Origin: an uncultured Collinsella sp.
GTDB lineage: Bacteria; Actinomycetota; Coriobacteriia; Coriobacteriales; Coriobacteriaceae
DNA: 64,000 nt
NCBI GenBank assembly: GCA_905208635.1
Contig: CAJLPX010000005.1
Location: 1-64,000 of the forward strand
Direction: 5' to 3'
The first letter of the stretch is position 1; every line of letters begins with the position of its first letter. The translations under genes were made by a program, and so were the position numbers. A model generated the notes under the pieces. That model was not told the origin of the DNA. It made no database searches and worked only from the letters and a program-made list of their open reading frames with translations. Shown here piece by piece: positions 8,700 through 17,540 of this stretch.

Positions 8700-10590
8700 G
8701 ACATCCGCTCAGGCCCGTCCCGCCAATCTGGCGCAGACGCTCCGCCGCCTGCTCTCCTACATGGGCCACGCCAAGTTCTCGCTGCTCGCAGTGGGTGTGC
8801 TTGCCTCTGTTGCGGCCATCGCAAGCCTTGCCGGTACCTACATGGTGCGCCCCATCGTCAACGGTTTGGCAACGGGCGGCGAGGAACTGCTCGCTAAGCA
8901 GGTTATCTTTACCGCTGCCATCTACGCCGCGGGCGTGCTCTCGGCTCTGGGCTACTCGCAGATTATGGTGCGCGCGGCCCAGCGCGTGGTCTCCGATATC
9001 CGCCGCGACCTGTTTGCGCACATCCAGATGCTGCCGCTGAGCTACTTCGACAGCACGCGCTCGGGCGACATCATGAGCTTTTTCACCAACGATGTCGACA
9101 CTGTCTCCGAGGCGCTCAACAACAGCTTTGCCAACGTGATTCAGGCCGCCATTCAGGTTGTGGGCACCACGGCCATGCTCATCATCCTTAACTGGCAGCT
9201 CACGATTATCACGCTCGTGTGCGATGCGGCCATTGTGCTGTATGCGCGCTACTCGGGCGCGCGCTCTAAGCGCTTCTTTGCCGCCCAGCAGGCATCGCTG
9301 GGCGATTTGGACGGATATATCGAAGAGATGGTCTCGGGCCAAAAGGTCATCAAGGTCTTTAATCACGAGCAGGCCAACGTGGCGGGTTTTGACGTGCGCA
9401 ACCAAGAGCTGCGCCGCACCGGTGGCGCCGCGCAGGCCTACGCCAACTCGATGGTGCCCATGACCGTGGTGATCGGCTATGCCAACTACGCCATCGTCGC
9501 CGTGGCGGGCGGCATGCTCTGCATCAAGGGGCTCGCCGACGTAGGCGCGCTTGCAAGCTACCTGGTCTTTGTACGCCAGGCGGCCATGCCCATCAACCAG
9601 TTTACGCAGCTGGGCAACTTTTTGCTCAACGCGCTGGCCGGTGCCGAGCGCCTGTTTGCCGCCATGGACCTTAAGCCCGAGGTGGACGAGGGCTGCGTGG
9701 GGCTGGTGCAGACGGGCGACGCCGCGTGGGCATGGAAGATTCCCGAGGGCCAGGGCGTGGGCGCGTACGGGCACCTGCATGATGTGGCTGCCGTTGATGA
9801 GTCGGGCCGTGCGGTGGCTGCCGACGGCACCGAGCTCACGTGCGGCTTGGTCCCACTTGCCGGCGACGTGCGCTTCCATGCCGTGGACTTTTCCTACGTG
9901 CCAGGCACCCGTGTGCTCACGGATCTCAACCTGTTTGCCAAGCCGGGCCAAAAGATCGCCTTTGTGGGCTCCACAGGCGCAGGTAAGACGACCATCACCA
10001 ACCTCATCAACCGCTTCTACGAGGTCGATGACGGCGAGATCACGTACGACGGCATCGACGTCAAGCACATTGCCAAGGCCAGCCTGCGCGGGTCGCTCGG
10101 CATTGTGCTGCAGGACACGCACCTGTTTAGCGGTACCATTGCGCAGAACATCCGCTTTGGCAAGCTCGATGCGACCGACGAGGAGGTGCGCGCCGCTGCC
10201 GAGGCCGCCTGCGCGGATTCGTTTATCCGCCGCCTGCCTAGAGGGTACGACACGCCGGTCACGGCCGACGGCGCCAACCTGTCGCAGGGCCAGCGCCAGC
10301 TGCTCGCCATCGCGCGCGTGGCCGTGGCCGATCCGCCGGTGCTCATCTTGGACGAGGCCACGAGTTCCATCGACACGCGCACCGAAAAGCTCATCGAGCG
10401 CGGCATGGACCGCATCATGCGCGGACGCACCACGTTTATGATCGCGCACCGCCTGTCCACCGTCCGCGACGCCGACGCCATCATGGTCCTCGAACACGGC
10501 CGCATTATCGAGCGCGGCACGCACGAAGAGCTGCTCGCCCAGCACGGCGAGTACTGGCAGCTGGCGCATGGCTTAAAAGAGTTGGATTAA
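8692..10590 (+). CDS. ABC exporter half-transporter B (permease-ATPase)
   Basis: The product (632 aa) is the partner of the preceding gene. It has a six-helix membrane domain, then an ATPase domain with GSTGAGKTT (Walker A), LSQGQRQL (signature), VLILDEATSS (Walker B with catalytic Glu) and IAHRLSTV (H-loop), so it carries the canonical catalytic site. An insert of about 60 residues (about 345-405, DEGCVGLVQTG onward) between the membrane and ATPase domains is unusual in length. Start ATG 8692 follows AAGGGGGTGAG and overlaps the upstream stop, so the two are translationally coupled. Confidence 0.94.
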   Translation: MPKTSAQARPANLAQTLRRLLSYMGHAKFSLLAVGVLASVAAIASLAGTYMVRPIVNGLATGGEELLAKQVIFTAAIYAAGVLSALGYSQIMVRAAQRVVSDIRRDLFAHIQMLPLSYFDSTRSGDIMSFFTNDVDTVSEALNNSFANVIQAAIQVVGTTAMLIILNWQLTIITLVCDAAIVLYARYSGARSKRFFAAQQASLGDLDGYIEEMVSGQKVIKVFNHEQANVAGFDVRNQELRRTGGAAQAYANSMVPMTVVIGYANYAIVAVAGGMLCIKGLADVGALASYLVFVRQAAMPINQFTQLGNFLLNALAGAERLFAAMDLKPEVDEGCVGLVQTGDAAWAWKIPEGQGVGAYGHLHDVAAVDESGRAVAADGTELTCGLVPLAGDVRFHAVDFSYVPGTRVLTDLNLFAKPGQKIAFVGSTGAGKTTITNLINRFYEVDDGEITYDGIDVKHIAKASLRGSLGIVLQDTHLFSGTIAQNIRFGKLDATDEEVRAAAEAACADSFIRRLPRGYDTPVTADGANLSQGQRQLLAIARVAVADPPVLILDEATSSIDTRTEKLIERGMDRIMRGRTTFMIAHRLSTVRDADAIMVLEHGRIIERGTHEELLAQHGEYWQLAHGLKELD

Positions 10591-10638
10591 CCCGTTCGAA
10601 CACGATGCTTTGGCCCTCCGTGCCTCTCACCTCGCCTC

Positions 10639-10703
10639 AAACCATCACAACATTCGACGTTTTTTGCCAAAATCGGGAAAAGCATCGAATGTTGTGATGG
10701 TTT
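10639..10703 (+). repeat. 65-bp palindromic repeat, family R2, copy 1
   Basis: Arms of about 20 bp (AAACCATCACAACATTCGA and its complement) flank a T-rich/A-rich core around GCCAAAATCG. It is identical over 65 bp, and in the same direction, to the copy at 11881. The two bracket a single gene. Inverted, diverged copies lie at 16008 and 26765. Confidence 0.9.
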
Positions 10704-10804
10704 TTCTGCCACTCGATCGGGTGGAATCGCTTTCTCGCGCACGAAGGTGTGCGGACCCGGGGGCAGGGGAATAAGGTTGGTTATCCGACTCCATTGGAGG
10801 GCTC

Positions 10805-11842
10805 ATGGACCTGCCGATCGTCCTGTCCCATAAGACTGCTTGGCTGTACCACAACGTGGCGCGCCCGTCCGAGCCGCTCTCGCGAGCAAGCAGCCTATAC
10901 GACGAGGACTCGCTTGCTAGCGAGGCGGAGCCGGCTGCGAGCCTGCCCAAATTGGGACTCGATGCCAAGGGGCTGAGGGCTTCAACGGCAGTTGGGATCG
11001 TTACCGACTATCTGGTTTCGCTCGGTATTCCACGAGAAGAGCTCGATCATATCGACACGCTCGTTAACTTCGATTTTGAGCGCTCGACGCCGGCTGGATT
11101 TAGGTGCCACGTGTTTGGGGCGCCGGTACCCCCAGGCCATCTTATCGAGGTGGCGGAGGGCCTTCTAGTGGTTGATGAGGTCATGTGTTTTGTCCAAGCG
11201 GGTTCGTGGATGAGTGAGCCCGAGCAGCTGGAATATGGCTACGAAATCTGTGCCCGATACCATTTGAATCATCTGTCGACAGGCGATTATATCGAGATGG
11301 GGCAGAGGTATACCGTTGCCGACTTGATTGCTTATTGCAATGAGAACCGATCTCGTCAGGGGGCTATACGCGCGGCCGCCGTGCTCAAGCGCGTGCACGA
11401 TGGCGCGCGATCGCCCATGGAGACGGCCACCGCAATCATGGTCGCAGCAAAACGTTCCCGGGGAGGGCTGGGATACGCCAAGATCGAGCTCAACCGTCGG
11501 GTCGATGTTCCCAACGAGTTCAAGTATCTCGCTAAGGCTGGGTATTTCGAGATCGACGTATATGCGCCTGCGAGCGGTACGGGGATTGAATACAACGGCT
11601 CGGACCATCTTGATAAACAGCGCAGCGCGTCGGATGCGGAGCGCATGACCGTGCTGAGCGCGCTGGGCTTTAGGATGATCGTCCTCACCGGGACTCAGTT
11701 TGCCCACCAGCTGCAATTGCACCGGGCGATGAACGCCATCGCGCTTGCGATGGGTCTCAAGTGCGACCGAAGCGAAGTGTTCCAAAAGCGGCAGAACGAC
11801 CTGCGAGAATTCGTGATTCGACACTGGGACGGCGGCCTTTAG
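10805..11842 (+). CDS. Hypothetical protein with PD-(D/E)XK / VSR-like nuclease fold (DUF559-like)
   Basis: The product (345 aa) has an N-terminal half with no family I can name, seemingly helical with a small beta part. The C-terminal part (about 240-320) has a restriction-endonuclease-like pattern: EIDVYAP, then GIEYNGSDHLDK, a recombinase-like helix, and LGFRMIVLTGTQF. This matches the E-x-D-G-x-x-H and G-w-x-v-l arrangement of DUF559/VSR nucleases, although the usual E-x-K is not obvious. ATG 10805 follows GGAGG by 4 nt. It stands alone between identical 65-bp palindromes, which suggests an accessory cassette. A defence or AbiE-antitoxin-like role is speculation. Confidence 0.7.
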   Translation: MDLPIVLSHKTAWLYHNVARPSEPLSRASSLYDEDSLASEAEPAASLPKLGLDAKGLRASTAVGIVTDYLVSLGIPREELDHIDTLVNFDFERSTPAGFRCHVFGAPVPPGHLIEVAEGLLVVDEVMCFVQAGSWMSEPEQLEYGYEICARYHLNHLSTGDYIEMGQRYTVADLIAYCNENRSRQGAIRAAAVLKRVHDGARSPMETATAIMVAAKRSRGGLGYAKIELNRRVDVPNEFKYLAKAGYFEIDVYAPASGTGIEYNGSDHLDKQRSASDAERMTVLSALGFRMIVLTGTQFAHQLQLHRAMNAIALAMGLKCDRSEVFQKRQNDLREFVIRHWDGGL

Positions 11843-11880
11843 GGACGCTTTGGTCCTTCTGCGGGGTGCTGTGAGCAGGC

Positions 11881-11945
11881 AAACCATCACAACATTCGAC
11901 GTTTTTTGCCAAAATCGGGAAAAGCATCGAATGTTGTGATGGTTT
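11881..11945 (+). repeat. 65-bp palindromic repeat, family R2, copy 2
   Basis: Identical to 10639-10703 and in the same orientation. It lies 38 bp after the nuclease-like gene. Recombination between the two copies would remove the gene cleanly. Confidence 0.9.
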
Positions 11946-12076
11946 GTGTGTTGAGGATGGGCTTGGAAAGTCCGTTTTGCTCAAAGCGACCTGTCCTGTC
12001 GTACGGGTGTCGGCATGATTCTCCCGTGGGGTATTATGTTTTCCGAAGAATAAAACGTCGCGTGAGGGGAGGCTAC

Positions 12077-13132
12077 GTGGACGGGCACGTGCAACATGAC
12101 GGCTTTGGTCGCGATATCAATTACCTGCGCATTGCCGTTACCGACAAGTGCAATTTCCGCTGCATTTACTGCATGCCGGCCGATGGCGTGGCACCCCGCG
12201 CGCACGACGAGCTGCTCAGTGCCGAGGAAATCGCCCGCTTTGTGCGCTTGGTGGCGGGGGAGGGCATTCGCCGCGTACGCCTGACGGGCGGCGAGCCGCT
12301 GGTCAGCCGCCGTATCATTCCGCTCATTCGCGACATCCGCGCGATCCCGCAGATCGAGGACATCTCGCTTACCACCAACGGCGCCTTGCTGCCCAAGCTG
12401 GCGCCGCAGCTCAAAGACGCGGGGCTTAACCGCGTCAACATCTCGCTCGACACGCTCGACCCCTCGCTGTTTGGAAAGATCACGCGCCTGGGTCGGCTCG
12501 AGCAGACCATGGCTGGCATCGACGCGGCACTGGCTTGGGGCTTTGAGCCCGTTAAGGTCAACTGCGTTGTTGTGCGCCGGCTCAACCAAGATGTGGCGGC
12601 CCTCGCGCGGCTCACGCTCGACCGTCCCATCCACCTGCGCTTTATCGAATACATGCCCATCGGCGACGAGCGCACGAGTTCGCATTGTGCCGTGGATCCG
12701 CATGCGCCCGCGCTCAATCCCGAGTTGTGGGACGCGAGCGATACCGTGCCGAGCGACGAGCTACGGGCGCGCATCAATGCCGGGGCCGCCGCGGCGGGAC
12801 TGGGTGAGCTCGAGCCGCTCAACATCAACGACGCTCCTGCCGGCGCGGGCCCTGCGCGCTATTGGCACTTTCCGGGCGCGGCGGGAACGGTTGGTTTCAT
12901 TAGCGCCATGTCCAACCATTTTTGCGCGAACTGCAACCGTCTGCGCCTGACGGCCGATGGCAACGTGCGTCCGTGCCTGTTCAGTGATGCCGAGTATTCG
13001 GTGCGTGAGGCGCTGCGCCGTGGTGATGATATGCAGGTACTTTCGATTTGGCGCGATGCCGTGGCCCACAAACCGCAGGAACACGCGATAATTGAGGGCA
13101 CGCAACGATTTATGTCCCAAATCGGAGGATGA
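12077..13132 (+). CDS. moaA: GTP 3',8-cyclase MoaA (molybdenum cofactor biosynthesis)
   Basis: This radical-SAM enzyme (351 aa) makes the first intermediate of molybdopterin from GTP. The N-terminal iron-sulfur cluster motif CNFRCIYC and the LTGGEP SAM motif are present. The C-terminal second cluster has FCANCNRLRLT followed by a third Cys in VRPCLF. The start was set at GTG 12077 after AGGGGAGG; the upstream in-frame stretch has no ribosome site and lacks homology-like character. It lies 4 bp upstream of the MoaC-MobB gene and is surely co-transcribed with it. Confidence 0.93.
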   Translation: MDGHVQHDGFGRDINYLRIAVTDKCNFRCIYCMPADGVAPRAHDELLSAEEIARFVRLVAGEGIRRVRLTGGEPLVSRRIIPLIRDIRAIPQIEDISLTTNGALLPKLAPQLKDAGLNRVNISLDTLDPSLFGKITRLGRLEQTMAGIDAALAWGFEPVKVNCVVVRRLNQDVAALARLTLDRPIHLRFIEYMPIGDERTSSHCAVDPHAPALNPELWDASDTVPSDELRARINAGAAAAGLGELEPLNINDAPAGAGPARYWHFPGAAGTVGFISAMSNHFCANCNRLRLTADGNVRPCLFSDAEYSVREALRRGDDMQVLSIWRDAVAHKPQEHAIIEGTQRFMSQIGG

Positions 13133-13136
13133 TCAT

Positions 13137-14438
13137 ATGGCCAAGAGCAGGTACGCCGATGCCACCAAGGCCGCTCGCAGGGCCGCGATGTCTGCCCATA
13201 AAGTCACGGCTGCGGCGAATGCTGGCAACGCCGACGCGTCCGCACAGCCGACTGCCAGTGCTGCCACCGAGTCCGCCCGCGACGCCCGTCGCGACGAGCT
13301 GACGCACGTGGACGCCAAGGGCGAGGTTCGCATGGTCGACGTGTCCGACAAGGCCGAGACGCATCGCATCGCCATCGCCGAGGGCACCATCCTCATGCAC
13401 CCCGAGACGCAAGCCATGGTGCTGCAGGATCGCGCCAAAAAAGGTGACGTGCTCGCCTGCGCGCGCGTGGCGGGCATTATGGCCATCAAACGCACGAGCG
13501 ACATTATCCCCATGTGCCATCCGTTGCTCATTACCAAGAGTAAGTGCGATATTGAGCCCATCGCTCCGGCAGGGACGCCGGCCGAGGACGTGCCCGAGGG
13601 CTGGGCGCCGGCGCGCACAGACGGGCAGGTTGGCTTTCACGTGCTGGTCACGGCCGGCGTGACGGGCAAGACGGGTATCGAGATGGAGGCCCTGACCGGC
13701 GCGAGTGCCGCGTGCCTAACGATCTATGACATGTGCAAGGCCGTCGATCGCGGCATGGAGATCGTCGACGTGCGCCTGCTGCACAAGGAGGGCGGCCGCT
13801 CGGGCGTGTGGGATCGTGTCGAGCGTCAGACCGCTGCTGTTGAGTCCGTGGCCGCTGACGGTGCCGCACTCGCAAGCGCACCCGTCGCCGTCGCACCCGT
13901 AGCTCCGGTCCCGGCCGTCCCCGCGATTGCGTTTATCGGCTACCAAAACTCGGGCAAGACCACGCTTGTCGAGAAGGTTATCGCCGAGCTCACCCGCCGC
14001 GGCCTGCGCGTGGGTTCGCTCAAGCATCATGGGCATCATGGCTTTGATATCGACGTGCCCGCTAAGGATACCTGGCGTCATCACCAGGCCGGCTCCAAGC
14101 ATGTGGGCCTTATCTGCGCCACGCGCTGGGCGGAGTACGCCGATACGCGCGAGGAGGACGAGATGCCAGCGCGCGAGCTGCTGTCGCGCTACAACGATGT
14201 CGACGTGGTGATCATCGAGGGCTACAAGACCGAGGGCTTCGACAACATCGTGGTCGCGCGCTCCGGTGTCGACCGTCTGCGCGGCAAGAGCTCGCTCGAC
14301 CTGGTCGACGGTCGCACGCTGGCCCTTGCCTGCAATGAGGCCCTGGCGCGTCAGGCCTTCGACGCCGGCTTTGCGACCCGAGCCATCAACATCAACGACG
14401 CTCGAGCCATCTGCGACCTGATCCAAGATCACCTTTAA
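13137..14438 (+). CDS. moaC: MoaC-MobB fusion protein
   Basis: A single 433-aa reading frame joins two molybdenum-cofactor proteins. Residues about 55-235 are cyclic pyranopterin monophosphate synthase MoaC (VDVSDKAETHR, MCHPL, DMCKAVDRGM, KEGGRSG). An insert of about 15 residues (PAGTPAEDVPEGWAP) lies inside it. After an Ala/Val/Pro linker, residues about 262-433 are MobB, with P-loop GYQNSGKTT and a His-rich KHHGHHGFDID segment. MobB binds GTP and aids guanylation of the cofactor. The first 50 residues are Ala-rich and disordered-looking. ATG 13137 follows GGAGG. Fusing an early pathway step to a late one is uncommon. Confidence 0.92.
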   Translation: MAKSRYADATKAARRAAMSAHKVTAAANAGNADASAQPTASAATESARDARRDELTHVDAKGEVRMVDVSDKAETHRIAIAEGTILMHPETQAMVLQDRAKKGDVLACARVAGIMAIKRTSDIIPMCHPLLITKSKCDIEPIAPAGTPAEDVPEGWAPARTDGQVGFHVLVTAGVTGKTGIEMEALTGASAACLTIYDMCKAVDRGMEIVDVRLLHKEGGRSGVWDRVERQTAAVESVAADGAALASAPVAVAPVAPVPAVPAIAFIGYQNSGKTTLVEKVIAELTRRGLRVGSLKHHGHHGFDIDVPAKDTWRHHQAGSKHVGLICATRWAEYADTREEDEMPARELLSRYNDVDVVIIEGYKTEGFDNIVVARSGVDRLRGKSSLDLVDGRTLALACNEALARQAFDAGFATRAININDARAICDLIQDHL

Positions 14439-14461
14439 GGGCCGGCTCGCTGCGCTGCCAT

Positions 14462-14499
14462 AACCTGCCAAATAGGGACAGGTTTATTTTGGCAGGTTT
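14462..14499 (+). repeat. Palindrome, arm-swapped variant of R1
   Basis: AACCTGCCAAA and TTTTGGCAGGTT surround GGGACAGG. The centre matches R1 repeats while both arms differ and stay complementary to each other. It follows moaC-mobB and can serve as a terminator. Confidence 0.7.
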
Positions 14500-14519
14500 T
14501 ATCTTGGCAAACGTCATAT

Positions 14520-14552
14520 CCACCACAAAGGGGCCAGGCTCCTTTGTGGTGG
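14520..14552 (+). repeat. REP-like palindrome, family R1
   Basis: CCACCACAAAGG / CCTTTGTGGTGG around GGCCAGGCT. It is a perfect 12-bp-arm copy, 20 bp after the variant palindrome. Confidence 0.85.
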
Positions 14553-14726
14553 ATTTTGCTTTGGTAGATGTGTGGGGCATGCCTTACAATCTACCAAGTA
14601 GTTCATGACGGGCGAAAAACGGAGAGAAGGGGCTTGATGCGTTCTTAGCGTTTCTTGCGAATAGATTGATTTGACAGACGGTGGCGAATGCCCACCGCCC
14701 GTATTCGTATGAAACAAGGAGTCTCC

Positions 14727-15941
14727 ATGCTCGCCTCTCTTTTCTCAAAGCCTCAATCATCGCTGTCCATGCAGGCCAAGCGCCTGGTGGCGATGCGCTT
14801 TCTCATCTACACCGGTTTTCAGACCAGCTACTTTATCGGCGTCATCGGAACGCTCACCTATGCGGACGACGCTTCGGTCGTCGCGACATCGCTGGCAGTC
14901 CTCTTTATGAATGTATTTGTGATCCTGGGATCCTTTGCGGGTGGAGCGGCGCTCGATGCCTGGGGCCCGCGCCGCCATTTCTTGCTGAGCATCATCGGCG
15001 CTCTCGCAACTGGTACGGCAATCATCGCGTTTGGTAGCGCGACCGGCATTGTCCTGCTCGGCGCGGTGCTCCTGGGCTTTACGATGGGATTTGCCCAACC
15101 CATCGCCACATCCTATCCGGCTTACCTCACCGACGACCCCGTCGAGCTCAAAGACACCAACTCCGCCATCGCCATGTTTTCAAACGTGAGTATCATCGTT
15201 GGCCCCACGCTGGGCGGCTTTGTCGCGGCGGCTGCGTCGTCGCGCGCGGTGTTCGTGCTCATGATGCTCTTTACCGTGCTGGCGCTCGTCGCCGGCTGGG
15301 GCTTTAGGCCGCAGACCAGCCATGTCGCCGGGGATGCGGATGCCGATTCGGCAGAGGAAGGGGAGCGTGCGGGACAAAGCTCCAACTCCAGCACGTCCGC
15401 CCGCGCTACCTTCGCAGCCAGCATCAAGACAGTCTTCACCAACAGCGTCCTCGCGCTACTTTTCTGCATCATTTTTCTTTCGAACTTTGGCTACGGAGCC
15501 TTCGATCCGCTCGAATCGTTCTTCTACCGCGATGTTCTGCACGTCGGTGTCGAATGGATGGGCTGGCTCTCGTCGGCCTCGGGCGTGGGCGCGGTGCTGG
15601 GTGCCGTGCTCGCGCTCCGCTTGCCGCCGCACCTGGTCAACCTTAAAACGCTGCTCGTGGCGCTTATGGCCGTGGGCCTGGGAAGCCTGCTCTATGTGGG
15701 GACGCCGTACGTTGGCGTTGCCCTCGTCGGTCAGATCGCCCTGGGCATAGCTTGGGGCGTCGTCAACCCGCTCCACAACACCATTGTGCAAACGGCGGCA
15801 CCGCTCGAACAACTCGGTCGCGTTAACTCGGTCATGGGCTTTGGCAACATGTTCGCCGGCGTGGCCCCGCTGGCGATTGCCCCGTGGCTGGCGGCAACAT
15901 TTGGCGTACAGCGGACACTCGTGGGGCGGGCATGGTCGTGA
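14727..15941 (+). CDS. MFS transporter, C-terminus lost by frameshift
   Basis: The product (404 aa) is a major-facilitator transporter. The first half has the A-loop GGAALDAWGPRRH, and a hydrophilic central loop of about 40 residues is rich in Ser/Asp. The second half runs through helix 11. ATG 14727 follows AAGGAG by 6 nt. The frame ends abruptly in GVQRTLVGRAWS. One extra G in the G4 run at 15923-15926 would continue it as a plausible last helix (GAGMVVTAVPAALLLFG) to a stop at 16006. It is therefore either a decayed gene or a sequencing error. Substrate unknown. It stands alone between palindromic repeats. Confidence 0.85.
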   Translation: MLASLFSKPQSSLSMQAKRLVAMRFLIYTGFQTSYFIGVIGTLTYADDASVVATSLAVLFMNVFVILGSFAGGAALDAWGPRRHFLLSIIGALATGTAIIAFGSATGIVLLGAVLLGFTMGFAQPIATSYPAYLTDDPVELKDTNSAIAMFSNVSIIVGPTLGGFVAAAASSRAVFVLMMLFTVLALVAGWGFRPQTSHVAGDADADSAEEGERAGQSSNSSTSARATFAASIKTVFTNSVLALLFCIIFLSNFGYGAFDPLESFFYRDVLHVGVEWMGWLSSASGVGAVLGAVLALRLPPHLVNLKTLLVALMAVGLGSLLYVGTPYVGVALVGQIALGIAWGVVNPLHNTIVQTAAPLEQLGRVNSVMGFGNMFAGVAPLAIAPWLAATFGVQRTLVGRAWS

Positions 15942-16006
15942 CGGCGGTTCCCGCGGCGTTGCTGCTGTTTGGACGCCGGCATTTGAAACGTGCCGTAACG
16001 CGGTAA
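15932..16006 (+). pseudogene. Out-of-frame C-terminal segment of the MFS transporter
   Basis: Codons from 15932 to the TAA at 16004-16006 encode MVVTAVPAALLLFGRRHLK and then a short basic tail. This is a hydrophobic helix followed by positive charges, exactly what helix 12 and the cytoplasmic end should look like. Confidence 0.6.
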
Positions 16007-16007
16007 G

Positions 16008-16072
16008 AAACCGTCCCAACATTCGATGAAAATCGCGATTTTGCCGAAAAACGTCGAATGTTGGGACGGTTT
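16008..16072 (-). repeat. 65-bp palindromic repeat, family R2, copy 3
   Basis: Arms AAACCGTCCCAACATTCGA and complement. The arms carry compensated changes (GTCCC for ATCAC) relative to copies 1-2, and the asymmetric core is in the opposite orientation. Confidence 0.85.
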
Positions 16073-16087
16073 GCGCTGTGGGTCCGG

Positions 16088-16120
16088 CCGCCACAAAGGG
16101 GCCAGGCACCTTTGTGGCGG
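16088..16120 (+). repeat. REP-like palindrome, family R1
   Basis: CCGCCACAAAGG / CCTTTGTGGCGG around GGCCAGGCA. Both arms carry the compensated A-to-G / T-to-C change compared with other copies. Confidence 0.85.
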
Positions 16121-16214
16121 TTTTTGCTTTGGCAGGCCGCGACCGAGCCTTGGTATACCATGAACGCCACTTCCAGATACACTCCACACCACTGCACGAC
16201 CCAGAAAGGCCCCC

Positions 16215-17036
16215 ATGGACGCCACCTTCAGCCACATCAAAGCCGTGTTCTGCGATATCGACGGCACGCTGCTCACGAGCCAGCACACGGTGTCCCCGCG
16301 CACCGTGGCGGCGATTCGCGCCCTGCGCGAGCGCGGCGTGCTCTTTGGCCTGTGCACCGGGCGCGACGCCCACGCGACCGAGGCCATGTACGAGCTCTGG
16401 GGCATCGAAGGCCTGGTGGACGTGCTTGTGGGCTGCGGCGGCGCCGAGGTCATCGACCGCGCGCACGACATCAACGAGCTGAGCTATCCGCTGCCGGGCG
16501 AGACCATCGCGCGCATCTGCAAGCACATGGCGGACCTTCCGGCAACGCCCGTCTGCCCCCGAGACGGCGTGTTCTACGTGCCCGAGAGCAACGCGTGCGT
16601 CGAGCACCTATCGCGCGTCGACGGTGTGCCCTACCAGGTGGTCGATTTTGCCGAGTTCTTGCGCGAGCCGCAGCCCAAGGTGATGTTTACCATGGCGCCC
16701 GAGGTAATGCCGCGGGTGATTGAGCGGGCGTCGACGTTTGCCGATAACACTGTTAAGGCAGCGGCTCTGCAAACCACGCAGCGGCTCTACGAGTTCATGG
16801 ATCCGCGCGTGTCCAAGACGCGCGGCCTTGTGCGCGTGGCGGAACTCAACGACATGGAGCTCCAGGACACCTGCGTGTTCGGCGATGCGGACAACGACAC
16901 CTGCATGGTGGCCGACGCCGGCGTGGGCGTGGCTATGGCAAACGGCAGCGACGCCACCCGTGCCGCCGCCGACTATGTAACCGCGAGCAACGACGAAGAC
17001 GGCATCGCGATCTTTATCGAGGAGCATCTGCTGTAG
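16215..17036 (+). CDS. Cof-type HAD-superfamily phosphatase
   Basis: The product (273 aa) is a cytoplasmic phosphatase of the Cof/YidA (HAD IIB) class, acting on sugar phosphates or nucleotide cofactors. Motif I is VFCDIDGTLL (nucleophile Asp 14), motif II is GLCTGRD, motif III is the Lys in KTRGLV, and motif IV is GDADNDTCMV. Length is typical for the family. ATG 16215 follows AGAAAGG. It is monocistronic between R1 repeats at 16088 and 17051. The substrate cannot be predicted. Confidence 0.9.
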   Translation: MDATFSHIKAVFCDIDGTLLTSQHTVSPRTVAAIRALRERGVLFGLCTGRDAHATEAMYELWGIEGLVDVLVGCGGAEVIDRAHDINELSYPLPGETIARICKHMADLPATPVCPRDGVFYVPESNACVEHLSRVDGVPYQVVDFAEFLREPQPKVMFTMAPEVMPRVIERASTFADNTVKAAALQTTQRLYEFMDPRVSKTRGLVRVAELNDMELQDTCVFGDADNDTCMVADAGVGVAMANGSDATRAAADYVTASNDEDGIAIFIEEHLL

Positions 17037-17050
17037 CGCCGGGGCAGAAT

Positions 17051-17083
17051 CACCACAAAGGGGGACAGGCACCTCTGTGGTGG
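17051..17083 (+). repeat. REP-like palindrome, family R1
   Basis: CACCACAAAGG / CCTCTGTGGTG around GGGACAGGCA, with one arm mismatch. It follows the HAD phosphatase. Confidence 0.8.
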
Positions 17084-17540
17084 CTTCAGGCGATTTGGGC
17101 GAATTGATGCCTAAAATCTGCGCATAAATTCAAATATGGTTGTCTGAACACTACGCTTCTAACCACCGATGGGTTAAAGATATTCTCATCAATTTGGTAG
17201 GGTATTCATCCCGGTTGATGACCTACCGTTCACGGTCGTTTTTCGACCGTTCACAGGATGTTTGCTCTTGACCAAAATGTTGTGCAAATAAATAAAATGC
17301 TATTAAAAAACTGATAGCTAACTCAATTACCAGTAGAAACAAAAAATAGATAGCGAATAAACGAAGGTAAATCTGAGTAAATGTCAAGAGAATTAAGAAC
17401 TTGCACAAAAATGTCGGTTTTGCTGCTCAGATGTTTAAACAATCGTTATAATTGCATCATTAGCGAGCGCAATTACAGATTGCGCAGATACGTTTGATAG
17501 TGAAAGAGCAAGATCGCGGTCTCTTGGGGAGGAGACATCG
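17084..17540 (+). promoter_or_regulatory. AT-rich upstream region of the pilus operon
   Basis: There is no convincing gene in this 457-bp stretch. It is far richer in A/T than the flanks. It contains a 7-bp hairpin ACGGTCG-TTTTT-CGACCGT (17232-17250) and a consensus -10 TATAAT at 17447-17452, without a clear -35 at the right distance. The adhesin ribosome site GGGGAGGAG lies at the end (about 17525-17533). Confidence 0.5.

Noticed and set aside
17223..17408. 61-codon minus-strand frame in the AT-rich pilus upstream region
   Set aside because: No ribosome site; the hydrophobic composition is what random AT-rich DNA gives.
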